Shown piece after piece: positions 9,278 through 17,354 of a stretch of 32,792 bases of DNA. Made by a program: the position numbers and the translations under genes. The stretch's first letter is position 1, and every line of letters begins with the position of its first letter. The stretch comes from an uncultured Pirellulaceae bacterium (GTDB lineage: Bacteria; Planctomycetota; Planctomycetia; Pirellulales; Pirellulaceae), in NCBI GenBank assembly GCA_937928555.1, contig CALFWR010000109.1, positions 1 to 32,792 on the forward strand. The letters run 5' to 3'. The notes under the pieces are model-generated. The model was not told the DNA's origin, searched no databases, and saw nothing but the letters and a program-made list of their open reading frames with translations.

Positions 9278-9465
9278 CCCGGATTATTCACGAGGCGTGG
9301 GCGCGACGTTCAGTTCACCCAATGATTTCAGTATCAAGTCTGAAAACGATTCTTGTTTTGGACCTGATTAGCGAGGTGAATCGAAATCTCGGATGCGACC
9401 CTGCATTGAGGCACCCTTGCTATGATTTAACGGCGATTAACACCCGTCGTCGTGAATAATTCCGG
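9278..9465. mobile_element. MITE-like element, variant copy with different interior
   Basis: It is 188 bp long, with the same termini as the other copies (CCCGGATTATTCACGAGGCG at the left, CCCGTCGTCGTGAATAATTC at the right). The interior of about 140 bp shows no visible similarity to them. A perfect 5-bp target duplication, TTAAC, flanks it at 9273-9277 and 9466-9470. It lies between the divergent SUFU-like gene and the ABC transporter operon, so it may influence both promoters. Confidence 0.8.
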
Positions 9466-9511
9466 TTAACCAGCCAAACCAATTGACCACCTATCAGGAC
9501 ATTCCCCTCGT

Positions 9512-10525
9512 ATGACATCTGTGGCTCAACCCGACCCCGTCACCGCGAAACGTGTTGCCGGATCCGGCAGTACGCCGGCGATCATCGCCAACGATCTGCA
9601 CAAGGTTTATCGCGAAGGGACGTTCTTTGCCAAAAAGTTCCACGCCCTCAAAGGGGTCAGCTTTGAAGTAAACCAGGGAGAGATCTTTGGTTTGCTGGGC
9701 CCCAACGGCGCGGGAAAGACAACTTTCATCAAAGTCCTCCTGGGCATCATCAGAAAGACATCCGGATCGGCATCGATGATGGGCTATCCCGCAGGAAGCC
9801 AACGCTGCCGCAGTCAGGTCGGCTACCTGCCGGAACGACTTCGCATCGCGCCCCACCTGACCGCCTACTCGGCCCTGGAATATCTGGGCAATCTCAGTAA
9901 CGTCCCGACCGGCGTGATTCGCAGTCGCCGCGATGAGTACCTGGATCTTGTCGGACTCAAAGGTCGCGAAAAAGAATCCGTCAAGAAATTCAGCAAGGGA
10001 ATGGTCCAACGTCTGGGGCTCGCCCAAGCCCTGCTTCACGATCCAAAGATGCTGATTCTCGATGAGCCCACCGATGGGCTTGATCCGCGAGCCCGCGCCG
10101 AAATGCGGTCCATTATCCGCCGGCTTGCCGAACGTGGAGTCACGATTTTCCTTAACAGCCACCTGCTCCAGGAAGTCGAAATGATCTGCGAGCGAGTCGC
10201 GATCCTCGACCAGGGCAGTCTGCGCTACTGCGGTTCGGTCGCTGACATCGGGCAGCTAACAGGAAGCAAACCAGGCCAGACTGCGAAACAGTCCTACCGG
10301 ATTCGTGTCGCTGGCTCGGTCGAAGAGATCACCGGAAAACTCGCCGCCGCACCCCATTTGATCGTCGCGTCGGTCGAAGATTCCGTCGTCGTGCAATGCG
10401 ATATTTCAGAACAGTCCGAAGTCGACGCGGCAGTGGACCTGATCCGCCAAAACGGGATCTCGATTGTCGCCATGGAAGCCCAACGGGTTTCCCTGGAAGA
10501 CGCTTTCCTGCAACTGATCGAGTAG
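9512..10525 (+). CDS. ABC transporter ATP-binding protein
   Basis: This is a 337-residue ATPase subunit of an ABC-2-type exporter. All motifs are intact: Walker A GLLGPNGAGKTT, signature KFSKGMVQRLGLAQ, Walker B MLILDEPTDGLD, and the H-loop NSHLL. The last 80 residues after the nucleotide-binding domain form the regulatory-type C-terminal extension seen in CcmA/NatA/DrrA-like ATPases. An AGGA lies about 12 nt before the ATG. The permease gene follows after 61 bp on the same strand, so the two form one transporter operon. The substrate is unknown. Confidence 0.93.
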   Translation: MTSVAQPDPVTAKRVAGSGSTPAIIANDLHKVYREGTFFAKKFHALKGVSFEVNQGEIFGLLGPNGAGKTTFIKVLLGIIRKTSGSASMMGYPAGSQRCRSQVGYLPERLRIAPHLTAYSALEYLGNLSNVPTGVIRSRRDEYLDLVGLKGREKESVKKFSKGMVQRLGLAQALLHDPKMLILDEPTDGLDPRARAEMRSIIRRLAERGVTIFLNSHLLQEVEMICERVAILDQGSLRYCGSVADIGQLTGSKPGQTAKQSYRIRVAGSVEEITGKLAAAPHLIVASVEDSVVVQCDISEQSEVDAAVDLIRQNGISIVAMEAQRVSLEDAFLQLIE

Positions 10526-10586
10526 CCGCATCACGACCAACGCGATGCACAGCAACTGACACCAAAATCGAAACGAAGAATCGAAC

Positions 10587-12974
10587 ATGCGTCCCTATCT
10601 GGCAATCATCAAAGACTCCTTTCGCGCCGCGATGGCCTCGAAGGTCCTCTACGTCCTGCTGGGGCTGATCACGCTGATCCTGCTGGTGCTCGCTCCGGCA
10701 CACATTCGCGAAACGCTGGACACGCGGATCACCGATGGCGAAGGCCGCGACGTTCCCAACTCAATCCTACTGGTCGACCGACTGCACGGCGACAAAGACG
10801 ACGCAGAACGACCCGGCATACAACGTATCTGGGAAAAACTTCCCGACGACCTGAAGAGTGAAATTGAACGTGTCAGTTCAGACGACGAAGACTCCCAAAA
10901 GAACACTCCAGCGCGGCCCAGCGACATGGAAAAGCTGCGCGTGGGAAGCAGTCTTGTCGACGCCCTCAACGTCCTGATCACCGACCAATCGTTCTATCGA
11001 AAGCAAGACTGGAGCCAGCGCAGTTACGGCATCGAAGCCTCCGACCTGATGGAGAACTATGACAGCCTTTCCGGGCCGCAAAAGGAACGCCTGAACCGGG
11101 TCCTGATCAGCGAAGCCTTCGGCGCGACGGTCAAAAGCGGAGCCCAAACGGCGCTTGCAGGTTACTACGGCTGGTACGAAATCAGCTTTTTGAGAACCCC
11201 CTCCACGCAGCAACAGTTCGCGTCCTACCTGACAACGTCGCTGCCAAAATACTTTGACAAGTTTGTCCTTTCCATCGGCCTGCTGATCGCGATCCTGGTG
11301 ACCGCCAATATCGTGCCGCAGACCTTTGAGCCCGGCACGCTGAATCTGCTGTTAAGCAAACCGCTGTCGCGTTCGGGATTGTTCCTAGCGAAATTTTTCG
11401 GAGGCTGTGCCTTCATCACGCTGTGCGCGACGCTGCTGTTTGTTGGCCTTTGGCTGTGGATGGGAATCTGCCTGAAAGTCTGGGACCGGGCCATTCTGTT
11501 CAGCATCCCGCTCTACGTGGTCGTGTTTGCGATCTACTTTTCGGTCAGCTCCTTTGTGGGCCTGACGACCCGCAGCACCATTTTGGCGGTTGTCATCACA
11601 GGCGTGTTTTGGGCGACCTGCTTTGCTGTCGGCCTCACCTATCAATTCTTCAGCAGTCGCATGGAAGGCATCGAAATCTCACGCATGTTTCAAAACGGCG
11701 AGCAACTGTATCAGCTCGACCCGACGGGCAACTTCAAAACTTGGGATGCGACCAGCGATTCCTGGGCTCAGGCCGAAACGCCAAAAATGGACGACGAAGA
11801 GCAAATGGCACGGGCCTTCCTTAGCTATGTCTCTGCCGATGGGCTCCCTACCGTACTTGGCCCGGTCAGCACCAACGACGATGAAGTCGTCACCAGCCGA
11901 TTCATGATCACAAAGCAAAGTACCTTTGGCCGCCAGACACTGCTGTCATCCACCAAAGGCAGCGCCTTCGAGGAAAAGGGTCGCTTCCCTCGTGATACTG
12001 TGCTGCTTCGCCCATCTCAACAGGGCCTGGTCGCGATCACCAGCCGCGGCGAGTTTTGGCGCTACGATCCCTCGCTTTTGACTCCCGTTGAACAGACGCA
12101 AACACTTGCGGAAAACAAACAGGACAAAAAAGACACCGCCAAAAAAGACACCGCAAAAAACAAAGACCCTTTCGTCTCGCTCGGCCCCAAAACCAAAAAG
12201 AACATCAACAACCACAAGCTGGCCGATCTCAACTGGTCCAACTCCGAGATCGCGACTTACAATCGCGGCAATCTGTCGGTCTTTCGATTCAACAGTCAGA
12301 CCAACCAATACCAGCTTCACCGTAGTGTGACCGTCGACACGGGCTCCAACCCCGGCATGAGCTGCCGCGTCGCTTACCAGGGTAATACCATTCTGGTCGT
12401 TCTGGGCAACGGACAAATCATTTCGTTCCAAGGCGATACACTCAAGGAACAAAAGGGCTACCTTCCCGAAAGCCGCGTCGTCGCCCAAAGCGTAACCGCC
12501 TCTCGCGACGGACGCTGGTTCGCAGTTTGCTACCGAGATGAAACGTTGTGGCTGCTGGACACACAGAACGACCAGCAGATGACCAAGCCCAACATCACCG
12601 GACAGGGAACCATCTCGCTGGCAAACTTCAATGAGCAAGGACAGATGCTCGTCGCGGATCGCACCGACCGCGTGACCGCCTACGATCTTGACGGACTTTC
12701 AAAACACAAAACATGGTCACCCGGCGGCGACACGATGGACAAAATTTGGCGCTGGGGTGTGCGTCCGCTCTACACGGTGTTCCCCAAACCGGGCGAGTTC
12801 TACCGCGTCGTCACCCACCTCTCCAACGCCAACGACACCAGCGAAAACAGGGACGTTGATCTGGAGTTCACCAGCGATACCGAAAATCCCTGGTCGCCAC
12901 TTTTCAGCGGCCTCAACTTCATGGCCATCATGCTGTTCCTGTCCTGCCTCTGGTTTTGGCGCACCGACTACTAA
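10587..12974 (+). CDS. ABC-2-type permease with large propeller-like domain
   Basis: This 795-residue protein is the membrane partner of the preceding ATPase. TM1 is near residues 20-38. After a soluble stretch of about 190 residues come TM2 (226-245), TM3 (270-295), TM4 (302-325) and TM5 (331-354). The ABC-2 signature region PGTLNLLLSKPLSRSGLFLA lies between TM2 and TM3. Residues of about 360-770 are soluble: first a Lys/Asp-rich low-complexity linker (DKKDTAKKDTAKNKD), then about five WD40/PQQ-like repeats (for example ASRDGRWFAVCYRDETLWLL). A final TM at about 771-790 closes the protein. ABC-2 permeases are normally 250-400 residues, so the inserted domain is unusual. The last codons run directly into a MITE end. 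Confidence 0.85.
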   Translation: MRPYLAIIKDSFRAAMASKVLYVLLGLITLILLVLAPAHIRETLDTRITDGEGRDVPNSILLVDRLHGDKDDAERPGIQRIWEKLPDDLKSEIERVSSDDEDSQKNTPARPSDMEKLRVGSSLVDALNVLITDQSFYRKQDWSQRSYGIEASDLMENYDSLSGPQKERLNRVLISEAFGATVKSGAQTALAGYYGWYEISFLRTPSTQQQFASYLTTSLPKYFDKFVLSIGLLIAILVTANIVPQTFEPGTLNLLLSKPLSRSGLFLAKFFGGCAFITLCATLLFVGLWLWMGICLKVWDRAILFSIPLYVVVFAIYFSVSSFVGLTTRSTILAVVITGVFWATCFAVGLTYQFFSSRMEGIEISRMFQNGEQLYQLDPTGNFKTWDATSDSWAQAETPKMDDEEQMARAFLSYVSADGLPTVLGPVSTNDDEVVTSRFMITKQSTFGRQTLLSSTKGSAFEEKGRFPRDTVLLRPSQQGLVAITSRGEFWRYDPSLLTPVEQTQTLAENKQDKKDTAKKDTAKNKDPFVSLGPKTKKNINNHKLADLNWSNSEIATYNRGNLSVFRFNSQTNQYQLHRSVTVDTGSNPGMSCRVAYQGNTILVVLGNGQIISFQGDTLKEQKGYLPESRVVAQSVTASRDGRWFAVCYRDETLWLLDTQNDQQMTKPNITGQGTISLANFNEQGQMLVADRTDRVTAYDLDGLSKHKTWSPGGDTMDKIWRWGVRPLYTVFPKPGEFYRVVTHLSNANDTSENRDVDLEFTSDTENPWSPLFSGLNFMAIMLFLSCLWFWRTDY

Positions 12975-12975
12975 G

Positions 12976-13006
12976 CCGGAATTATTCACGACGACGGGCG
13001 TTGATT
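12976..13006 (+). repeat. Solitary MITE terminus
   Basis: This is a 31-bp match to the left end of the MITE family (CCGGAATTATTCACGACGAC, then GGGCGTTGATT). No matching second end is nearby. It begins one base after the permease stop codon. Either it is a decayed element or the terminal sequence is used on its own here. Confidence 0.75.
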
Positions 13007-13008
13007 AG

Positions 13009-13068
13009 GTCGTGAGTTTCGCCAGAATTCCCTGCTCCCAGAGGATTTCTGGTGAAACTCACTACGAC
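13009..13068. terminator. Long imperfect hairpin between convergent genes
   Basis: The arms GTCGTGAGTTTCGCCAGAAT (13009-13028) and its near complement at 13045-13068 form a stem of about 20 bp with a 16-base loop. It lies between the ends of the ABC permease (+) and sufE (-) genes, so a bidirectional terminator is plausible. It has no strong T tract. It is joined directly to the solitary MITE end and may be part of a second kind of element. Confidence 0.5.
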
Positions 13069-13079
13069 AGCGCAACTGT

Positions 13080-13505
13080 TTAGCCCGCCAACATCGCCGC
13101 TTCGGACCGCAGCCTTTTCACCATCGCGAACAAACCGTTGCGCCGCTGGGGGCTCAAGTGCTGATTCAAACCCAGCGTCCCCAGAAACCCTTCCACATCG
13201 TCGGTCGCAACCTGAGCCGGCGTCTTTCCCCGATAAAACGAAAGCAACAACACAATCAGGCCTTTGACGATAATCGAATCGCTATCGGCGTCGATCTTCA
13301 TCGCCTCGCCCGACTCGGACTTACCCGTCTCCAGCCAAACTTGGCTCATGCAACCTTTGACGATGTTCTCTTCGACCTTTTGGTCATCGGTCATCGCCGG
13401 CAACTCACGGCCCAGATCGATAATAAAGTCATATCGCTCCTCCCAATCTTCGAGTTCTTCAAACTCCTCGATAAGCTCAGTTTGTGGCGGCGGAAAGTTG
13501 GACAT
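13080..13505 (-). CDS. sufE: SufE-type sulfur acceptor protein
   Basis: This is a 141-residue cytosolic protein. SufE accepts persulfide sulfur from the cysteine desulfurase SufS and passes it on for Fe-S cluster assembly. The acceptor cysteine is Cys52 in IVKGCMSQVWLE. The family's DWEERYDFIIDLG N-terminal helix and the C-terminal GLNQHLSPQRRNGL motif are both present, and the length is standard (about 140). I chose the ATG at 13505 because conservation starts there. The frame is open 33 bp further upstream. No suf neighbours are seen, so it stands apart from the main cluster. Confidence 0.92.
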   Translation of the reverse strand: MSNFPPPQTELIEEFEELEDWEERYDFIIDLGRELPAMTDDQKVEENIVKGCMSQVWLETGKSESGEAMKIDADSDSIIVKGLIVLLLSFYRGKTPAQVATDDVEGFLGTLGLNQHLSPQRRNGLFAMVKRLRSEAAMLAG

Positions 13506-13575
13506 CAGCTGCGTTCTCAAATTCGAAATGGGTAGCACTCAAAGATACGTTGGCGTCCCGTTACGTCCAGAGGCC

Positions 13576-13602
13576 AAAAAACATCAGGCCCGATTCGCCT
13601 GA
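13576..13602 (-). terminator. Rho-independent terminator
   Basis: On the minus strand, TCAGGC-GAATCGG-GCCTGA is followed by TGTTTTTT. It lies about 65 bp beyond the stop of the Gly/Tyr-rich protein gene and ahead of sufE, so it should end the former's transcript. Confidence 0.7.
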
Positions 13603-13666
13603 GCAAACCGGGCCCACAGTTTCTTTTCAGCGCATTGGGACGCAGTGGAATCACCGTCCGCTGCGA

Positions 13667-14842
13667 CTACCAGCGTCGCCCGGTCGTGGGACAATACCCG
13701 CCCCCGCTGCGATAACCGCCGCCATAACCCCCATAACCCCGTGAGTAACTGCGGCCCAACCCGCCGCCATAGGCTCCATAGGGAGAATAGCCACGGTAGC
13801 CGCTTCGGTAGCTCGGTCCCGAGGAAAAGAATTCAACCTGAATCGGAATCCGCGACAGCCTGTCGATTACCTGGGATCGTCTTTGAGCACGGCGCTGGGC
13901 ATCGAGTTGGTCCGCTATCTGACCGGTGGCCAAACCTCGTTGCGGCAGCGGCGCTGGCGCCCGCAGCGCGGGCTGAAGACCCGGACGTGGCGCTTCGACA
14001 CCCGCAGGCAGCGGCAAAACATCCAACTGCCCGCCTTCGATCGATGGCTTGAGAACCATCTGCCCCGACTGCGGCGTGGGCGCGTCAAGCTCCGGAAGCA
14101 CAAACGCATCACCGGGCAACGTTGACGAATCCACAATCGATTCCTCCACAATCTGGAGTCCCCGGTTGGGCGACGGTTCAAGAACCAACGGCTGTCCCGG
14201 CAAAGTCCCCGATCCCTGAAGCGCACCTGGTTCCGGTAACGCACCTGGTTCCGGTAGCGAATCAAAATCAGGACCGAACAACTGCTGACTGTTCTGCGAT
14301 GAACTTGCGGCCGCTCTTGTTGACGAACCCATCGCCTTGGTCGATGAACCCACGCCCGCACCTTGCCTGCGGCTAACTTTGAAATCCTCAACGGCCGCGA
14401 TCATCCGACCAAGGTGATCCGCGATCTGCGGAGTCGTTGATTTCGAAGCACGAAAGTTGGCTTCTTCGATCATGTTCTCCAAATCCTGAATCAACCGTTC
14501 GAGCTTGGGACCTTCTTCCTTCAGATTCGCATCTGCGTTTTGGCCAAACCGCCGTGCCGTGCCGCGGATCTTTGAGTTCGCCGCAATCATCTGCCCAAAC
14601 AGATCGTTGTTCCGATAACCTTCCAACAGCAACTGACGAATCGAATAGGACTCCTGTTGCAGGATTTCCAACGAAGTCACTGGTTGCAATTGTTGTGTTT
14701 GTATTTCGGTCGTCGTTTGTGGCACCGCAGGCAGTTCCACACGTGACGACGACTGAGCCTGAATCGATGACGCAAATGCCATCGACAAAACAGGGATCGT
14801 CAAAACAGGGATCGTCAAAAGCAGGTTCAGGGTCCGGTACAT
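13667..14842 (-). CDS. Exported protein with Gly/Tyr/Arg-rich tail, function unknown
   Basis: This 391-residue protein starts with a signal peptide (MYRTLNLLLTIPVLTIPVLS, cleavage likely near IQAQ). A helical segment at about residues 45-160 follows (LEILQQESYSIRQLLLEGYR, DLENMIEEANF). Then comes a long disordered Pro/Gly/Ser region with an imperfect LPEPGALPEPGAL repeat. The last 50 residues are almost entirely Gly, Tyr, Ser and Arg (GYGGYGGGYRSGGGY). I chose the ATG at 14842, right before the signal. The frame extends to 14989 without a start of that quality. Two internal tandem duplications (15 bp and 18 bp) are visible in the gene. It is probably a periplasmic or surface protein. I do not recognise the family. 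Confidence 0.65.
   Translation of the reverse strand: MYRTLNLLLTIPVLTIPVLSMAFASSIQAQSSSRVELPAVPQTTTEIQTQQLQPVTSLEILQQESYSIRQLLLEGYRNNDLFGQMIAANSKIRGTARRFGQNADANLKEEGPKLERLIQDLENMIEEANFRASKSTTPQIADHLGRMIAAVEDFKVSRRQGAGVGSSTKAMGSSTRAAASSSQNSQQLFGPDFDSLPEPGALPEPGALQGSGTLPGQPLVLEPSPNRGLQIVEESIVDSSTLPGDAFVLPELDAPTPQSGQMVLKPSIEGGQLDVLPLPAGVEAPRPGLQPALRAPAPLPQRGLATGQIADQLDAQRRAQRRSQVIDRLSRIPIQVEFFSSGPSYRSGYRGYSPYGAYGGGLGRSYSRGYGGYGGGYRSGGGYCPTTGRRW
14786..14815 (-). repeat. 15-bp tandem duplication in a signal peptide
   Basis: The unit CAAAACAGGGATCGT occurs twice in a row (14786-14800 and 14801-14815). It duplicates TIPVL in the hydrophobic core of the Gly/Tyr-rich protein's signal peptide and keeps the frame. 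Confidence 0.85.
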
Positions 14843-15296
14843 GCATTTCTCTTTCAAATATGTCGCTTGTTCGTCCAGCTCAAGTAGAACAGCAAACCAC
14901 CTGCAATTCCCAGACCGCAGAAAAGACCCCACTTTTTCAGTCAAAAAGGCCGCTGGATGTATTCGAAGCGATGGCGCTTGTGTCAACAATGGGACTTTCG
15001 CCAGTGCTCCGCTTCAAGTTCAAAAAGTGAGCCGTTGGCCGTGAGGCGCCGTGAGACCTCGGGTTGGCAGTTCCAAAAAGCTCCGCTCGCGTCCGATTCA
15101 TCGCATGTCCGGCATCGTTTCCCGACGCCCAACCAACCGAAACCACGTGCGTCTCAGAAACTACGAAACCAAACCCGCGGCCTTTACGGCCAACGGCTCA
15201 CCGCCAACGGCCAACGGCTCACCGGCAAACCCCAGATTTGTGAACAACCACGCCTTCGTTGCTTTGCGAAGGCCCCGCGACTGCAACAGGCTCGGG
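14843..15296. other. 454-bp intergenic region with inverted repeats
   Basis: There is no convincing gene. It holds the presumed promoter of the Gly/Tyr-rich protein and the 3' end of the PQQ-like gene transcript. GAGCCGTTGGCCGT at 15029-15042 recurs as its perfect complement at 15186-15199, and again within a 20-bp direct repeat at 15206-15219. These GCCGTTGGC-type words look like an intergenic repeat of the genome. Confidence 0.6.
15252..15273 (-). terminator. Hairpin after the PQQ-like gene, possible terminator
   Basis: The arms GCCTTCG and CGAAGGC are perfect complements around an 8-base loop, 24 bp beyond the stop of the PQQ-like gene. On the minus strand the tail is GTGGTTGTTC, only moderately T-rich, so termination is likely but not certain. 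Confidence 0.45.
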
Positions 15297-16547
15297 TTAC
15301 TCCTCCCAGCGAAAGACCTTCAATGCGTTCAAATCGCGAACCACCACAAACTCTTTGGTGGCCGCAAGATGAGCCCAACTGTTGTCCGCGACGTTCCGCG
15401 AATCCACGATCTGAAACTCCAATGGCTCCGCTTTGAACAGAATCAACTTTCCTCGCGAATCAAGCGCCATGATCTGATCGCCCGACGCGATCAAACTCGC
15501 GTACTTTCCGAAAGGCTTGGTTCGCCATTTGGCTTCACCGGTCTTCAAATCAAAACAGGCAAACCGCTGATTCCGCAGCATCAAATAGGCGTGACCGTTC
15601 ACAATCACCGGCGACGTCATGTAGCCCTGAATCGGCGCGCTCCACTTCGGCGTGACGGTGAACGTTCCACCGGCGTCTCTGGAAATTTGTAGCAACTGTG
15701 AAGTCCCACCGTAGGTCGAAAGAAAAACGCCGTCTTCGAACACTGTCGGCGTGACAATATTCATACCACGGTAGGCTTTAACCGGAGTCGACCACAGCGA
15801 TTGGCCCGAATCGATATCGACACCGTGCAGTTCTTTGCGAGTCTGGACAATGATCTGTCTGTGACCTGCGACCGTTGCGATGTAAGGCGACGAAAACGCA
15901 CTGCCCATCATCGACCCGCCATCGGCAAGCGATGTCCAAACCGTTTGGCCCGTTTTCTTGTTCAGCTTTTGAAAGCCACCACCGGCCTGAACGTAAACAA
16001 AATCTCCATCAACCAGCGGCGAGGACACAAAACCAAAAGTCGGCAGCGCCGTTCCGACTTCGCCGGGAAAGTCCCGTTTCCAAACCTGTGCTCCGCTCGA
16101 TCCGTCCAGGCACACCAACACATCCCGCATCCCGGCCACGTACAGTAAGCCATCATCGTACGCCGGCGTCGCCCGAATCCAGCTACCGTTGGAAGCGGCA
16201 AAAAACGGGACTTGCATCGCTCCTTCCCACTGAGCCGACCAGATCGTCGAACCATCATTCAAGTCAATCGCTTTGACGACCTCGCTCTTTTTGTCCACCG
16301 TCTCGGTTACAAACACGCGATCACCGACAACAATCGGGCCACTGTAACTTGGGCCCAACGGAATATCATGCTTTTTGGCAAGCAACTCCGTCGACAACGA
16401 TTGCGGCCATTGAAGCTCGTTGTAAACGCCGTCGCGACCGGGACCCCGCCACTGACCCCAATTCGCAGCCGTCTGGGCTGATGCCGTTACCACCAAACAG
16501 GCCAACGAAAGACCGACGCCAATGACTTGCAACAATTTCGATTTCAT
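15297..16547 (-). CDS. PQQ-like beta-propeller exported protein
   Basis: This is a 416-residue protein with a signal peptide (MKSKLLQVIGVGLSLACLVV, cleaved near TASAQ). The signature NWGQWRGPGRDGVYNE that opens the planctomycete PQQ-binding-like repeat family follows. Repeated blades end in motifs such as GSTIWSAQW, GAQVWKRDFPG, GQTVWTSL, GQSLWSTPV and GEAKWRTKPFG, about seven in all, so it is a BamB-like eight-bladed propeller or close to it. These proteins act in the periplasm as scaffolds; enzymatic PQQ use is not implied. I chose the ATG at 16547 ahead of the signal over the open frame to 16640. It is divergent from the NTPase gene, with 96 bp between starts. Confidence 0.85.
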   Translation of the reverse strand: MKSKLLQVIGVGLSLACLVVTASAQTAANWGQWRGPGRDGVYNELQWPQSLSTELLAKKHDIPLGPSYSGPIVVGDRVFVTETVDKKSEVVKAIDLNDGSTIWSAQWEGAMQVPFFAASNGSWIRATPAYDDGLLYVAGMRDVLVCLDGSSGAQVWKRDFPGEVGTALPTFGFVSSPLVDGDFVYVQAGGGFQKLNKKTGQTVWTSLADGGSMMGSAFSSPYIATVAGHRQIIVQTRKELHGVDIDSGQSLWSTPVKAYRGMNIVTPTVFEDGVFLSTYGGTSQLLQISRDAGGTFTVTPKWSAPIQGYMTSPVIVNGHAYLMLRNQRFACFDLKTGEAKWRTKPFGKYASLIASGDQIMALDSRGKLILFKAEPLEFQIVDSRNVADNSWAHLAATKEFVVVRDLNALKVFRWEE

Positions 16548-16643
16548 AAGTTCTTTCGGTGCTGGCCGCTCCAATGGGTGGTGTACCAGCGACCAACCGA
16601 AGAAAATTGCACGCCACAACCAAACGAACTCCGCTATCAAAAA

Positions 16644-17204
16644 ATGAGCGACATTCCCATCACCGCCGACCCCGAATCAATTCCCACCGTTGCCGTTGGA
16701 ACCACCAATCCCATCAAAGTCAAAGCCGTCCACAAGGCCTTTCAGGGCTACTGGCAGATGGCGATGGTCACTCCAACGGACGTTCCGTCGGGTGTTTCGG
16801 ACATGCCGATGAGCGACAAAGAGTGCCTTGAGGGCGCGCGCAACCGGGCCATTGCGGCGATGGAAAAGACCGGAGCCGACTTCGGCGTGGGGCTTGAGGG
16901 CGGCGTGAATCCGGAACCAACTGGCTTGATGCTGTTGGGCTGGGTTGTGATCGTCAGCAGGGAAGGAGCCGAAAGCGTCGCCTGCACGGCAAAGATTCCT
17001 TTGCCCGAATCGCTCGCAAAAAGAATCCTTGCCGGCGAAGAGCTGGGTCCGGTCATGGACGATGTACTCAAAACCACTGGCACCGCGAAAAAGGGCGGCG
17101 CATCGGGCGCTCTAACGGCCGGCCTTGTTCTCCGCCAGGACAAATTCCAGATGGCCGTTGCCTACGCCCTGGCACCCTTCGTCGCGCCCCAGTTCTACTC
17201 ATAA
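16644..17204 (+). CDS. yjjX: Inosine/xanthosine triphosphatase (YjjX-type)
   Basis: This is a 186-residue cytosolic enzyme. YjjX-type NTPases hydrolyse non-canonical ITP and XTP to keep them out of nucleic acids. Family motifs are the N-terminal VGTTNPIKVKAV nucleotide loop, the SDMPMSDKECLEGARNRA segment, and GVGLEGGV, which holds the acidic metal-binding region. The length is about standard. I chose the ATG at 16644 (MSDIPIT), because the frame upstream to 16527 overlaps the start of the divergent PQQ-like gene. It is convergent with the Fae homologue. Confidence 0.88.
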   Translation: MSDIPITADPESIPTVAVGTTNPIKVKAVHKAFQGYWQMAMVTPTDVPSGVSDMPMSDKECLEGARNRAIAAMEKTGADFGVGLEGGVNPEPTGLMLLGWVVIVSREGAESVACTAKIPLPESLAKRILAGEELGPVMDDVLKTTGTAKKGGASGALTAGLVLRQDKFQMAVAYALAPFVAPQFYS

Positions 17205-17209
17205 GATCA

Positions 17210-17256
17210 CCCTCCCACCGGGCCCACCGGAGGGGCGGCGGTTCACCGCCGGGGAG
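17210..17256. terminator. GC-rich hairpin region between convergent genes
   Basis: CGGCGG-TTCA-CCGCCG at 17236-17251 forms a 6-bp stem with a 4-base loop. Just before it, CCCTCC at 17210 can pair with GGAGGG at 17229. It follows the YjjX stop and lies about 100 bp from the Fae stop, so a bidirectional terminator or a REP-like sequence is plausible. There is no T tract. Confidence 0.4.
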
Positions 17257-17354
17257 GGCGACGATGGATTCGCATTCGATTACAGTCGTTGCGATCGCCT
17301 CCCTTCCCAGCCGTTCGTTGGATCCGAATATTTCACCCGGCGCGCCCAGCTAGA

